A DNA stretch of 64,000 nt. Origin: Armigeres subalbatus. Its lineage: Eukaryota; Arthropoda; Insecta; Diptera; Culicidae. How positions within the stretch are numbered: the first letter of the stretch is position 1; every line of letters begins with the position of its first letter. The notes beneath the pieces were generated by a model. It had not been told where the DNA came from and searched no databases. It saw only the letters and a program-made list of their open reading frames with translations. Positions 11,812 through 21,790 of this stretch are shown piece after piece. The translations under genes and the position numbers were made by a program. Location: NCBI RefSeq assembly GCF_024139115.2, contig NC_085139.1, positions 137,819,121 through 137,883,120 on the forward strand, read 5' to 3'.

Positions 11812-12183
11812 GGTCAGTCCCAAATATTCAGCAGCACCTTTATTGGAATTCGGCGCTTTCTAGGTTTCCCTAGCCGGCCTACCGAATACTCCAATTGAGC
11901 TCGGGGTCAGTCCCAAATATTCAGCAGCACCTTTATTGGAATTCGGCGCTTTCTAGGTTTCCCTAGCCGGCCTACCGAATACTCCAATTGAGTCAGGGTC
12001 AGTCCCAAATATTCAGCAGCACCTTTATTGGAATTCGGCGCTTTCTAGGTTTCCCTAGCCGGCCTACCGAATACTCCAATTGAATCAGGGGGTCAGTCCC
12101 AAATATTCAGCAGCACCTTTATTGGAATTCGGCGCTTTCTAGGTTTCCCTAGCCGGCCTACCGAACACTCCAATTGAATCAGG
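11812..12183 (+). repeat. Four tandem 93-bp repeats abutting an LTR
   Basis: Copies start with GGTCAGTCCCAAATATTCAG at about 11812, 11905, 11997 and 12091 (spacing 92-94 bp). Each ends in ACTCCAATTGA(A)TCAGGG, which is also the first 18 bp of the region shared by the two LTRs. The repeats therefore overlap the LTR edge and may be U3 enhancer-type repeats lost from the copy at 8596-9083, or a target-site amplification. Confidence 0.85.
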
Positions 12184-12651
12184 GTTGTCCCTTAGACACC
12201 TCGACACTCGTGACTAGTGCACGAATCGAGATCTAAGTTTAAATTAATTAACTTCTTGAAAAAGATAAAAGTGAACAGTTAAAAGTCCGTCGCGGTAAAA
12301 ATTGAAAATCGGTGTTAGAGTCTCTTGATAAGTATCGAAAAAAAGTGTTAGAAACTTGTGAAAACTTCATACGGAAAATAGTGCGAAATCCGTTGAAATG
12401 GATAATATTTGAGTTTAATTTCTAGGGAAAAAGTGTAATTATAAGAAACAAGTGTTACATAGTAGAAGAAAAGTATAATTGTAAGAACTAAATAGTGTTA
12501 CAAAAATAAAAAGGTCTTATTCCAATCGTGATTGAGTGTTTGAACTAAAAAAAACCCGAAAAACCAGTGCCGCGCCGTCGGCTTAGAACGCTTTATATAT
12601 CGTGGTAGAAGCGACTTAATATTCCGCTCGGGACATTTCCACTTCGTTTCA
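12168..12651 (+). repeat. Solo LTR (inverted relative to 8596-9083)
   Basis: 484 bp nearly identical to the reverse complement of the gypsy-type LTR. No PBS-like TGG or gag follows on the right and no pol precedes it, so it looks like a solo or rearranged LTR of the same family inserted in the opposite direction. High identity to the other LTR implies recent activity of the family. Confidence 0.75.
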
Positions 12652-13416
12652 AAAGGATGCTTCAACGTTGACTTTCTCAATCTAGATTAATTAGGTTCTA
12701 AATGTAGAATAGATATTCGATATTCTTTCAGAATACGATGAAGCTAATCATTTAAAACGCGTCAGGTTTTTTTTTTCGATTCAGAAATCAAAAGGGACAT
12801 TGTTAAATTTGAAATTTTTTAAGCAGATGGAAAATGCTTCCACGACATTTTCGGTCTTGTTTGAAGTACAGAATAAAGTTGTATATTATGGTTTCAAACG
12901 CACTAGCAAAACACCGCAGGGTACTTCATTCCAACTTTTGACAGTTAATATATAAAGCTAATACTTTGGATTGATTCGTTCTGAAATGTTGCATTTTCAG
13001 TTAAAGGGGTTGCTTAGCCCAAAATATATTTTTTTCTATCTTTCGTTTATTTGGAAGGCTCATTTGCCGTGAAGCGTTACGGAGCCGAAATCAAGTTTAA
13101 CAATACATTTCTTGATTCTTATACATAGTGTTAGTTTTGGGGAACCGAAAGACTCGCGGTTTAGTCGAGGTTAGGGAATACAATAATACAGTAGGAAAGG
13201 AAAGGATTTTAGGGTGCTTAAATAATTACGATGCTGATGTTCACAAAGTTGACATTCCTCGTATTTTTACATCTGTAACGGGACAAACAAACTTTTTTGG
13301 GAGACAACGACGAGAGGAAGACATGCGGAAGGGATTAATGACAGACATGGAAATGTACAACAAGAGGAAGACATTCGATATGGGGTACGACAGACAAGGG
13401 AATGGGCAGGCAATGA
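12652..13416. other. Non-coding stretch; probable LINE 3' flank on the right
   Basis: No domain recognised. A plus-strand frame at 13128-13499 overlaps the end of the LINE relic at 13417-14240 and its right part is purine-rich (GAGGAAGACAT repeated near 13315 and 13365). It is more likely the 3' untranslated region of that minus-strand LINE read backwards than a gene. Confidence 0.4.
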
Positions 13417-14240
13417 TTACAGTTTTACATCAGCAACTTTCAAAAATTGGTGGACCAGGGACATGTACTCGAGATCAAGGCCCGACAACACTTCCCTAAT
13501 AGGCTTTGGTTGTTTTCCTCGGACCCGGAGATGTTCAGTTAGCGCAGATCTGGGGCCACGATGGTCCTCGCACGCCCACACGACATGATCGATGTCCTGA
13601 TAATCCTCGCCGCAAACACAGAGATTTCCTTCCGAGAGCCCCACTCTGAAAAGATGTGCATTTAGAGTGTAGTGATTGGACATTAGACGACACATGGTTC
13701 GAATGAAGTCTCGTCCCATATTCAATTTTTTGAACCATGGACGCTTCGACACCTGCGGGCGAATTGAATACAGCCATCTACCAAACTCCCCATTTGTCCA
13801 TTTCTGTTGCCAGCTGTTCAAGGTTTCCTGACGAACTAATGTGAAAAAATCATCGAAGGTGATTTTCCGATCGTAAATATCACCTTCCATAGCGCCCACC
13901 TTAGCCAAAGAGTCCACTTTCGCATTTCCCGGGATCGAGCAATGAGAAGGGACCCAAGCCATGGTGATTGTGTAAGACCGTTGTGATAAGGCACTCAAAG
14001 CTTTCCGTATCCCATTCAGAATATATGCTGAGTGCTTAACCGATTTCATTGACCGAACACTGAACAGCCTCCAAGGAACTTAGACTGTCGGTGAAGATGA
14101 AAAAGTGGTCAGGAGGTAGGGATGCGATTTGCTCGAGTGAATAGTGTATAGCTGCTAGCTCAGCAGTATACACGGAACAAGGCTCTTTGAGCTTAAAGTA
14201 GGCGCTATGAAAAACGTTGAAAACACCGAAACCAGTGGAG
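13417..14240 (-). pseudogene. RNase H C-terminal fragment of a non-LTR retrotransposon
   Basis: The minus-strand reading from about 14237 shows a eukaryotic-type RNase H: an Asp-containing first strand (IDDSTGFGVF), YTAELAAI glutamate helix, FIFTDSLSSLEA aspartate, and WVPSHC.IPGNAKVDSLAK with the last Asp. A C-terminal CVCGEDYQDIDHVVWAC zinc-knuckle-like motif follows, as in LINEs that carry a terminal RNase H (I/R1/Loa group). The frame is shifted at about 14050-14060 by a 7-bp partial duplication (GTTC-AGT-GTTC); removing it joins the halves. The 5' part (EN and RT) is absent, consistent with the 5' truncation usual for LINE copies. The stop codon is at 13417. Confidence 0.85.
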
Positions 14241-14280
14241 TCATCAATAACCCAAAATATTTCTTAATGTGTTTTTAACA

Positions 14281-14302
14281 CAAAAATATATAGTTTTACG
14301 GA
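14281..14302 (+). repeat. Left target-site duplication of the satellite unit
   Basis: The 22 bp here (starting CAAAAATATATAG, ending TTTTACGGA) are repeated exactly at 18738-18759, immediately outside the satellite-plus-tail unit. Confidence 0.8.
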
Positions 14303-17300
14303 TGAGTTCAGTGCGTGATCTCTCATGTTTCGGACAGCAGAACGATCGTGCGGTCGACCGAATTATTGTGTTCTGCATTGCGCGGCCGGTAATAAAATTA
14401 ATCAGTTCAGTGCGTGATCTCTCATGTTTCGGACAGCAGAACGATCGCGCGGTCGGCCGAATTATTGTGTTCTGCATTGCGCGGCCGGTAATAAAATTAA
14501 TCAGTTCAGTGCGTGATCTCTCATGTTTCGGACAGCAGAACGATCGCGCGGTCGGCCGAATTATTGTGTTCTGCATTGCGCGGCCGGTAATAAAATAAAA
14601 TTAATCAGTTCAGTGCGTGATCTCTCATGTTTCGGACAGCAGAACGATCGTGCGGTCGACCGAATTATTGTGTTCTGCATTGCGCGGCCGGTAATAAAAT
14701 TAATTAGTTCAGTGCGTGATCTCTCATGTTTCGGACAGCAGAACGATCGTGCGGTCGACCGAATTATTGTGTTCTGCATTGCGCGGCCGGTAATAAAATT
14801 AATCAGTTCAGTGCGTGATCTCTCATGTTTCGGACAGCAGAACGATCGCGCGGTCGGCCGAATTATTGTGTTCTGCATTGCGCGGCCGGTAATAAAATTA
14901 ATCAGTTCAGTGCGTGATCTCTCATGTTTCGGACAGCAGAACGATCGCGCGGTCGGCCGAATTATTGTGTTCTGCATTGCGCGGCCGGTAATAAAATTAA
15001 TCAGTTCAGTGCGTGATCTCTCATGTTTCGGACAGCAGAACGATCGTGCGGTCGACCGAATTATTGTGTTCTGCATTGCGCGGCCGGTAATAAAATTAAT
15101 CAGTTCAGTGCGTGATCTCTCATGTTTCGGACAGCAGAACGATCGCGCGGTCGGCCGAATTATTGTGTTCTGCATTGCGCGGCCGGTAATAAAATTAATC
15201 AGTTCAGTGCGTGATCTCTCATGTTTCGGACAGCAGAACGATCGCGCGGTCGGCCGAATTATTGTGTTCTGCATTGCGCGGCCGGTAATAAAATTAATCA
15301 GTTCAGTGCGTGATCTCTCATGTTTCGGACAGCAGAACGATCGCGCGGTCGGCCGAATTATTGTGTTCTGCATTGCGCGGCCGGTAATAAAATTAATCAG
15401 TTCAGTGCGTGATCTCTCATGTTTCGGACAGCAGAACGATCGCGCGGTCGGCCGAATTATTGTGTTCTGCATTGCGCGGCCGGTAATAAAATTAATCAGT
15501 TCAGTGCGTGATCTCTCATGTTTCGGACAGCAGAACGATCGCGCGGTCGGCCGAATTATTGTGTTCTGCATTGCGCGGCCGGTAATAAAATTAATCAGTT
15601 CAGTGCGTGATCTCTCATGTTTCGGACAGCAGAACGATCGTGCGGTCGACCGAATTATTGTGTTCTGCATTGCGCGGCCGGTAATAAAATTTATTAGTTC
15701 AGTGCGTGATCTCTCATGTTTCGGACAGCATAACGATCGTGCGGTCGACCGAATTATTGTGTTCTGCATTGCGCGGCCGGTAATAAAATTAATCAGTTCA
15801 GTGCGTGATCTCTCATGTTTCGGACAGCAGAACGATCGTGCGGTCGACCGAATTATTGTGTTCTGCATTGCGCGGCCGGTAATAAAATTAATCAGTTCAG
15901 TGCGTGATCTCTCATGTTTCGGACAGCAGAACGATCGCGCGGTCGGCCGAATTATTGTGTTCTGCATTGCGCGGCCGGTAATAAAATTAATCAGTTCAGT
16001 GCGTGATCTCTCATGTTTCGGACAGCAGAACGATCGCGCGGTCGGCCGAATTATTGTGCTCTGCATTGCGCGGCCGGTAATAAAATAAAATTAATCAGTT
16101 CAGTGCGTGATCTCTCATGTTTCGGACAGCAGAACGATCGCGCGGTCGGCCGAATTATTGTGTTCTGCATTGCGCGGCCGGTAATAAAATTAATCAGTTC
16201 AGTGCGTGATCTCTCATGTTTCGGACAGCATAACGATCGTGCGGTCGACCGAATTATTGTGTTCTGCATTGCGCGGCCGGTAATAAAATTAATCAGTTCA
16301 GTGCGTGATCTCTCATGTTTCGGACAGCAGAACGATCGCGCGGTCGGCCGAATTATTGTGTTCTGCATTGCGCGGCCGGTAATAAAATTAATCAGTTCAG
16401 TGCGTGATCTCTCATGTTTCGGACAGCAGAACGATCGCGCGGTCGGCCGAATTATTGTGTTCTGCATTGCGCGGCCGGTAATAAAATTAATCAGTTCAGT
16501 GCGTGATCTCTCATGTTTCGGACAGCAGAACGATCGTGCGGTCGACCGAATTATTGTGTTCTGCATTGCGCGGCCGGTAATAAAATTAATCAGTTCAGTG
16601 CGTGATCTCTCATGTTTCGGACAGCAGAACGATCGCGCGGTCGGCCGAATTATTGTGTTCTGCATTGCGCGGCCGGTAATAAAATTAATCAGTTCAGTGC
16701 GTGATCTCTCATGTTTCGGACAGCAGAACGATCGTGCGGTCGACCGAATTATTGTGTTCTGCATTGCGCGGCCGGTAATAAAATTAATCAGTTCAGTGCG
16801 TGATCTCTCATGTTTCGGACAGCAGAACGATCGTGCGGTCGACCGAATTATTGTGTTCTGCATTGCGCGGCCGGTAATAAAATTAATCAGTTCAGTGCGT
16901 GGTCTGTCATGCTTGGAGGAGCAGAGCGAACGTCCGGGCGGCCGCCGTATCGTGTTCTGCATTGCGCGGCCGGTAATAAAATTAATCAGTTCAGTGCGTG
17001 ATCTCTCATGTTTCGGACAGCAGAACGATCGCGCGGTCGGCCGAATTATTGTGTTCTGCATTGCGCGGCCGGTAATAAAATTAATCAGTTCAGTGCGTGA
17101 TCTCTCATGTTTCGGACAGCAGAACGATCGTGCGGTCGACCGAATTATTGTGTTCTGCATTGCGCGGCCGGTAATAAAATTAATTAGTTCAGTGCGTGAT
17201 CTCTCATGTTTCGGACAGCATAACGATCGTGCGGTCGACCGAATTATTGTGTTCTGCATTGCGCGGCCGGTAATAAAATTAATCAGTTCAGTGCGTGATC

Positions 17301-18095
17301 TCTCATGTTTCGGACAGCAGAACGATCGTGCGGTCGACCGAATTATTGTGTTCTGCATTGCGCGGCCGGTAATAAAATTAATCAGTTCAGTGCGTGATCT
17401 CTCATGTTTCGGACAGCAGAACGATCGTGCGATCGACCGAATTATTGTGTTCTGCATTGCGCGGCCGGTAATAAAATTAATCAGTTCAGTGCGTGATCTC
17501 TCATGTTTCGGACAGCAGAACGATCGCGCGGTCGGCCGAATTATTGTGTTCTGCATTGCGCGGCCGGTAATAAAATAAAATTAATCAGTTCAGTGCGTGA
17601 TCTCTCATGTTTCGGACAGCAGAACGATCGTGCGGTCGACCGAATTATTGTGTTCTGCATTGCGCGGCCGGTAATAAAATTAATTAGTTCAGTGCGTGAT
17701 CTCTCATGTTTCGGACAGCATAACGATCGTGCGGTCGACCGAATTATTGTGTTCTGCATTGCGCGGCCGGTAATAAAATTAATCAGTTCAGTGCGTGATC
17801 TCTCATGTTTCGGACAGCAGAACGATCGTGCGGTCGACCGAATTATTGTGTTCTGCATTGCGCGGCCGGTAATAAAATTAATCAGTTCAGTGCGTGATCT
17901 CTCATGTTTCGGACAGCAGAACGATCGTGCGGTCGACCGAATTATTGTGTTCTGCATTGCGCGGCCGGTAATAAAATTAATCAGTTCAGTGCGTGATCTC
18001 TCATGTTTCGGACAGCAGAACGATCGCGCGGTCGGCCGAATTATTGTGTTCTGCATTGCGCGGCCGGTAATAAAATAAAATTAATCAGTTCAGTG
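14303..18095 (+). repeat. Satellite array: 38 tandem copies of a 99-bp unit
   Basis: The unit contains GTTCAGTGCGTGATCTCTC, then a core with arms GCAGAAC and GTTCTGC around a GC-rich loop, then GCGGCCGGTAATAAAATTAA. From the first to the last GTTCAGTGCG (14306 and 18088) there are exactly 38 units once four 5-bp insertions (TAAAA, at about 14591, 16081, 17571 and 18071) are subtracted. Because 99 is divisible by 3 and the unit has no stop in one frame of each strand, long open frames (up to 521 codons) run along both strands; these are artefacts of the repeat. Two sequence types alternate (GTGCGGTCGAC and GCGCGGTCGGC). One unit, about 16888-16986, is strongly diverged. Confidence 0.97.
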
Positions 18096-18737
18096 CGTGA
18101 TACTTGTTTCGAAGCGGGCTTGGTATTCATATGACTACTGCTTCTGCCTCATACGCAGGAGGTCGTGGGTTAAATCCCAGGTCCGTTCTATTCTCCTACT
18201 TTGTATCTTTCTCTTTATTTCTCATGTTCCAACAATCGCTAGAACTGGAAATGGACTTCCATACCGTTTCCATTACTATTCCTATACCTTCAACTAGAGT
18301 ATTCTAACAGTAATCTGCTAGAATCGGAAATGAACTTATATAGCTCGTTTCCTACATCCAATTAGAAATTCCATCAGTTACCTTCTCCTATCTATCACAT
18401 TGGCAGCTCGTTAACCAAGACGGACCTCTGCCTCTCCAACCTAACCCATAAATTCCAACAAATTCCGCATGAACTCGTGGCAAGTGCAGAGGTATATTCG
18501 GCTTGCAGTGGGCGAGTGATTGCATCATCATTTCCTCCCCTTCCCTACATTGACTTGCATTCTGACGTGGCAGGCGCCAGTATGACCTAACAAATGAGAT
18601 CACCAGTACTTGTACATTGAAGATGTGTGCTAGTCCCAAGCAAACATCTGTTGGTTCCCTGTGCAAGAACAGCTGATCTGGTCATAATGGAGTAGCAACT
18701 ACGAGCAGTCAATCAAGCTCAAGCTCAAGCTCAAGCT
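18096..18737 (+). other. Unique 3' tail of the satellite unit, with a tRNA-like segment
   Basis: At about 18125-18185 there is a tRNA-like stretch: CTGCCTCATACGCAG (18144-18158) folds as a 4-bp anticodon stem with loop CTCATAC (anticodon CAT, as in Met), followed by GGTTAAATCCC (18168-18178), one mismatch from a pol III B box inside an apparent T arm. The rest, from about 18450, matches the tail of the second unit (57800-58085), for example TCGTGG.AAGTGCAG, TTGAC.TGCA, and TACACATTGAAGATG / TGTACATTGAAGATG. A weaker relative is at 21590-21790. It could be a SINE-like element fused to the satellite. Confidence 0.6.
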
Positions 18738-18759
18738 CAAAAATATATAGTTTTACGGA
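18738..18759 (+). repeat. Right target-site duplication of the satellite unit
   Basis: Exact copy of 14281-14302. The first few bases (CAA) also fit the end of the GCTCAA run, so the true duplication is 18-22 bp. Confidence 0.8.
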
Positions 18760-19140
18760 CTTAGACTATTTACAGAATTTTCATGAGATCAGTGCATGAA
18801 TTTTCGACCTCGCTTCATCGTTTGCAACCATAAACGATGTAAGGCTTTAGGGCCCAATTGAGACGGCTAGTTTGGCATGGCCAACGTTAAAACAGAAACA
18901 TTCGCTGGAGACTCTATGGAATTTTCACGATAAATTCTCCAGAATTTCCACGGAAAAATCTTCAAAGTTTTTGCGGAAGATTGTCAAAAATGTAGATTTC
19001 AACAAAAAAAAACTTTGGTTTTCACCGGAAAATTACTCGGAGTTTTTAAGGAATTTCTTTGGGTTTCCACATAATTTTCTTGGTATATTCCATAAGAAGT
19101 TCATGGGAAATTCCATTGGCCGAAAGCGACATTAAACAAA
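18760..19140. repeat. Degenerate GAATTTTC/TTCCACGGAA-type low-complexity DNA
   Basis: From about 18910 the sequence is a string of loosely repeated 10-15 bp phrases (GGAATTTTCACG, AGAATTTCCACGG, GGAAAATTAC). A plus-strand frame of 87 codons here is a by-product. The same style recurs at 22500-22830 and, GC-richer, at 23640-26940. Confidence 0.6.
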
Positions 19141-19960
19141 ATTCCATAATATCTCTATTTTTTAAATCCATACTGGCCTTTACGCCTAAATTCTTCTAGC
19201 CAAAATTCATTTAGCCGATCCAAAGTGAACGTTTATCTGAAACTATTATTAGGCCGAAAATGGTTTGACCGAAAATGTTATTTGGCCGAAAGGAACATTC
19301 GGCCGTACTGGTAATTTGACTGAAACAGTTGTTTGCCCTTACAGGTCATTTGACTGAAAATGGCGTATATCCGAAAAAATCGTTTGACCGTATATATCAT
19401 TGGACCAAAACTGCAATTTGGTAATAATGGTCATTTGGCAGAAAGATTAAATGTCCATGGTTGTTTTAAATAATTGTAGAAAATAGCATTTTCTGCGAAA
19501 ATAGATTTGATTAGATTTTTTTTTGCCAAAAAGTCATTTAGCCGAATAGGTCATTTGGCAGAAAATGTCGTTTGGCCGAAAGGATTGTTTTGTAGAAAAG
19601 ACATTTTCGGGGCAAATGGCTCATTCTACTAAATGATACGTTTAATACGGCTAAATAAGATTTGCTTAGATGACTTTTGGCTTTAATGCTAGTATCGACT
19701 CAATAAGTAGAATGGCTAAGAAATTCCGTTTGGTAGTCGTTTGACAAAATGGCCATTTCGCCGTAAATGACATTTGGTCGAACGGATGGACATTTTTGAC
19801 CATATTGTGTGTTCAGTAATTCTGACAAACGTCCATGTCGGCCAAATGGCATTTTCGGGCTGATGAACAATTCGGCCATACGACTTGTTGGGGAAAATGA
19901 CTTTTTCGGAAAAATTACCATTTCGGCCGTATTTGAACGATCGAAGTATGTCGCGTTAGA
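19141..19960. repeat. Degenerate GGCCGAAA minisatellite (first block)
   Basis: About 30 irregularly spaced (20-28 bp) copies of phrases like CATTTGGCCGAAAATG, CGTTTGGCCGAAAGG and CATTTGACTGAAAATG over some 800 bp. The same motif family recurs at 30119-30373 and 31109-31400. No coding meaning. Confidence 0.8.
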
Positions 19961-20758
19961 TGATTGACGTGCTTCTGCGGAAAAAAATCTTTGTCAAAAT
20001 AAGTGATATCTATCAGAAGAAACGATAAATTTGAAGTCTAAATAAGCTGTACCGTGTAGTGAAACAAGATGAAAGACAAAATGTTCCAGTTGATAGTTAT
20101 AAATAGCTCGAACAATTTCGTGTAAAAGTTGAAACGAAGGTTCAAGCTTTGTAATGCTGCACCTAAGACGATCTAACGTTCTGCTTGTTCTTACGGGGAT
20201 TAATCCGTATAAGTTGTCCAGTATTGATAAAATGGTGTCCATTCAGGTACGTAATAATGTTCAAATACTTGTATCGAGTGCCACCAATGGCCAATGAGTG
20301 GCCCTAGATCTCTACCAAAAGAGCGTGTAGTGTGGTGTAGTTCTAATTTTGTTCTCGGGGTATTGCGGAGGTTAATAGTGAAATTTAAATTTCTGCCTTT
20401 CCCAGGAAGTTTCTTGAGTGGGAAATTGTTTTGACTTCACCCGCCTCTTGGTGGCCTCCAGTTAAAAAATAATCCACGCGTCATTGCTAATAACATTAGA
20501 TGTGCATATTCGCAAAAATTGGCAAAAAGTAAAAAAATTAATACCCTACATACTTGTTCATTGTGATCATTTTCATCATGTCGCGAGACAGATTGAGCAA
20601 CCCCATGAAAACAGTATTAAACTCCTTATGAAATATGAAACTAAACTAACGCAAAATTGTATGCAATCTTTACTTATTATAACAATAAAAAATGATCAAA
20701 AAACATTACCCAATTTGATAAGAAAATTATTTTGAGCTTTTTAGTGGAATGTTTTCAC
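19961..20758. other. No feature recognised
   Basis: About 800 bp. Small frames on both strands (20242-19994 minus, 20484-20735 plus) show no recognisable domain, codon pattern or repeat structure. Confidence 0.35.
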
Positions 20759-20996
20759 CTGTCATAAGACGAGTTTGAACAATCCCATTGAATTCCACCA
20801 CTTAATTGTATCCTGACAGATACGTATTTCGACCTCAACAGTAAGGCCGTCTTCAGTGTCTTGTACTTGACTCGACTTGTCGAGTCAGGTCAAATCGAGT
20901 CAAGTACAAGACACTGAAGACGGCGCACTGTTGAGGTCGAAATACATGTCTGTCAGAGATAAATTAAATCAATGATTCAAACTCGTCTTATGACAG
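20759..20996. mobile_element. Foldback MITE, 238 bp
   Basis: CTGTCATAAGACGAGTTTGAA at the left end is inverted at the right (TTCAAACTCGTCTTATGACAG). Inside, a nearly perfect hairpin runs from about 20813 to 20955: ATTTCGACCTCAACAGTAAGG..GTCTTCAGTGTCTTGTACTTGA against its complement, with a roughly 20-nt loop around 20885. The whole element can snap back. The GTATTTCGACCTCAACNGTAAGG end is a type seen widely in insect MITEs. No clear target duplication. Confidence 0.8.
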
Positions 20997-21589
20997 TGAT
21001 CTAATTATTTATCTTTTTGTAATTTTTTTATTTGTAATTTTATTTTATTTGAAATCTAAAAATGTGTATTATCAACCTCTTGAAGTCTAATTCATTTTTT
21101 GAGCGACGTCATATGGAGGTTTTCTATGCCAGCTAATAACGGTGGCATATGGGTCAGTTCCCCGTATCCATCGAATCCTGCTTTGGCAATATTTCGCATC
21201 TTTTCTCTCTACCCAACTATGTGTATCGGAGTTGAGCAGCAGTCGATCGCGTTTGAGTCACAAACATGTGCTTCTGCCTGTCGTATTGAGGCGGGTTTGC
21301 TTCTGCTACGACAGTAGAGGCTTGTTTGCAGCCGTTTGATCATTTATTCATCCACTTAGAATTCATTTGTTGATCAAAATCATTATCATATCAGGGGGGA
21401 AGGGGAGTTTAATTTCTTTTTGCTCTTTTTTCGTTTCAGAGAGCGAGCAAAGGCGCTTAAACCTAGGCCATTAGCCAGGGCAAGGCTAATACCTTCGCCC
21501 CATCCGAGGAAAATCATCGGCAAGGATAATGGAGTGACATAAATTTCTTAGCAAAGTCACTCCCAACGTATTTCCACAAATTCTCTATC
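20997..21589. other. Non-coding; short repeat-like block at 21430-21530
   Basis: No gene. The stretch from about 21430 to 21530 has a balanced-composition, SINE/LINE-tail-like sequence (AGCGAGCAAAGGCG...GGAGTGACATAAA) that I cannot place in a family. Confidence 0.3.
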
Positions 21590-21790
21590 ATTTGCTTATA
21601 ATGATACTCCTAAACCACATACCCTACCCACCATCCAATTCCTTGACATCTATGAGGGCGTCGGTGAGTCGCTGGCCTCTCGTTAAGTAGATGTCATATC
21701 ATCATTTCCTTCCCTTTCCTAGTAACGGAGAAGATGGGCGTGGCCGGCAATGATAGCTTTCATGTTTTATTATTTTGGACCCCCAATTGG
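21590..21790 (+). repeat. Diverged relative of the satellite-unit tail
   Basis: Phrases appear in the same order as in 18440-18580 and 57770-57940: CCTACCC..C.ATCCAA, a GTCGGTGAGTCG / GTCGGCTTCTAT-type block, ATGTCATATCATCATTTCC, and GGCGTGGCCGGC / GGACACGGCCGGCG. No satellite units adjoin it, so it may be a 5'-truncated copy or a related SINE. Confidence 0.45.

Larger units (their letters stand above)
14303..18737 (+). mobile_element. Composite retroposon-like unit: satellite body plus unique tail
   Basis: The 99-bp array and the adjoining unique sequence (18096-18715), which ends in a (GCTCAA)n run at 18716-18740, are together enclosed by the 22-bp direct repeat 14281-14302 / 18738-18759. 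A long target duplication, a simple-repeat 3' end and the lack of inverted ends are what target-primed retrotransposition leaves. The unit has no coding capacity and would need enzymes in trans. A diverged version (57178-58085) has the same order: hairpin-bearing repeats, related tail, (GCTCAT)n. Mouse L1 families also carry tandem 5' monomers, but there they drive a coding LINE. Confidence 0.75.

Noticed and set aside
13128..13499. 123-codon plus frame as a gene
   Set aside because: It overlaps antisense to the LINE RNase H end and its 3' flank, has no domain, and is purine-rich.
14523..17578. Two 521-codon plus-strand and two 501-codon minus-strand open frames
   Set aside because: They are frames through the 99-bp satellite (a multiple of three without stops); the product is the same 33 residues repeated and both strands are open equally. 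The breaks coincide with the 5-bp insertions.
14303..18095. Self-cleaving hammerhead or HDV-like ribozyme in the 99-bp unit, as in some animal satellites
   Set aside because: I looked on both strands for a CUGANGA...GAAA core; the minus strand has CGAAAC and CTGATTA but not in the required arrangement, and no HDV-type double pseudoknot is apparent. A covariance-model search would settle it.
14303..18095. CRISPR array
   Set aside because: The repeats are directly contiguous 99-bp satellite units with no unique spacers, in eukaryotic transposon-rich DNA.
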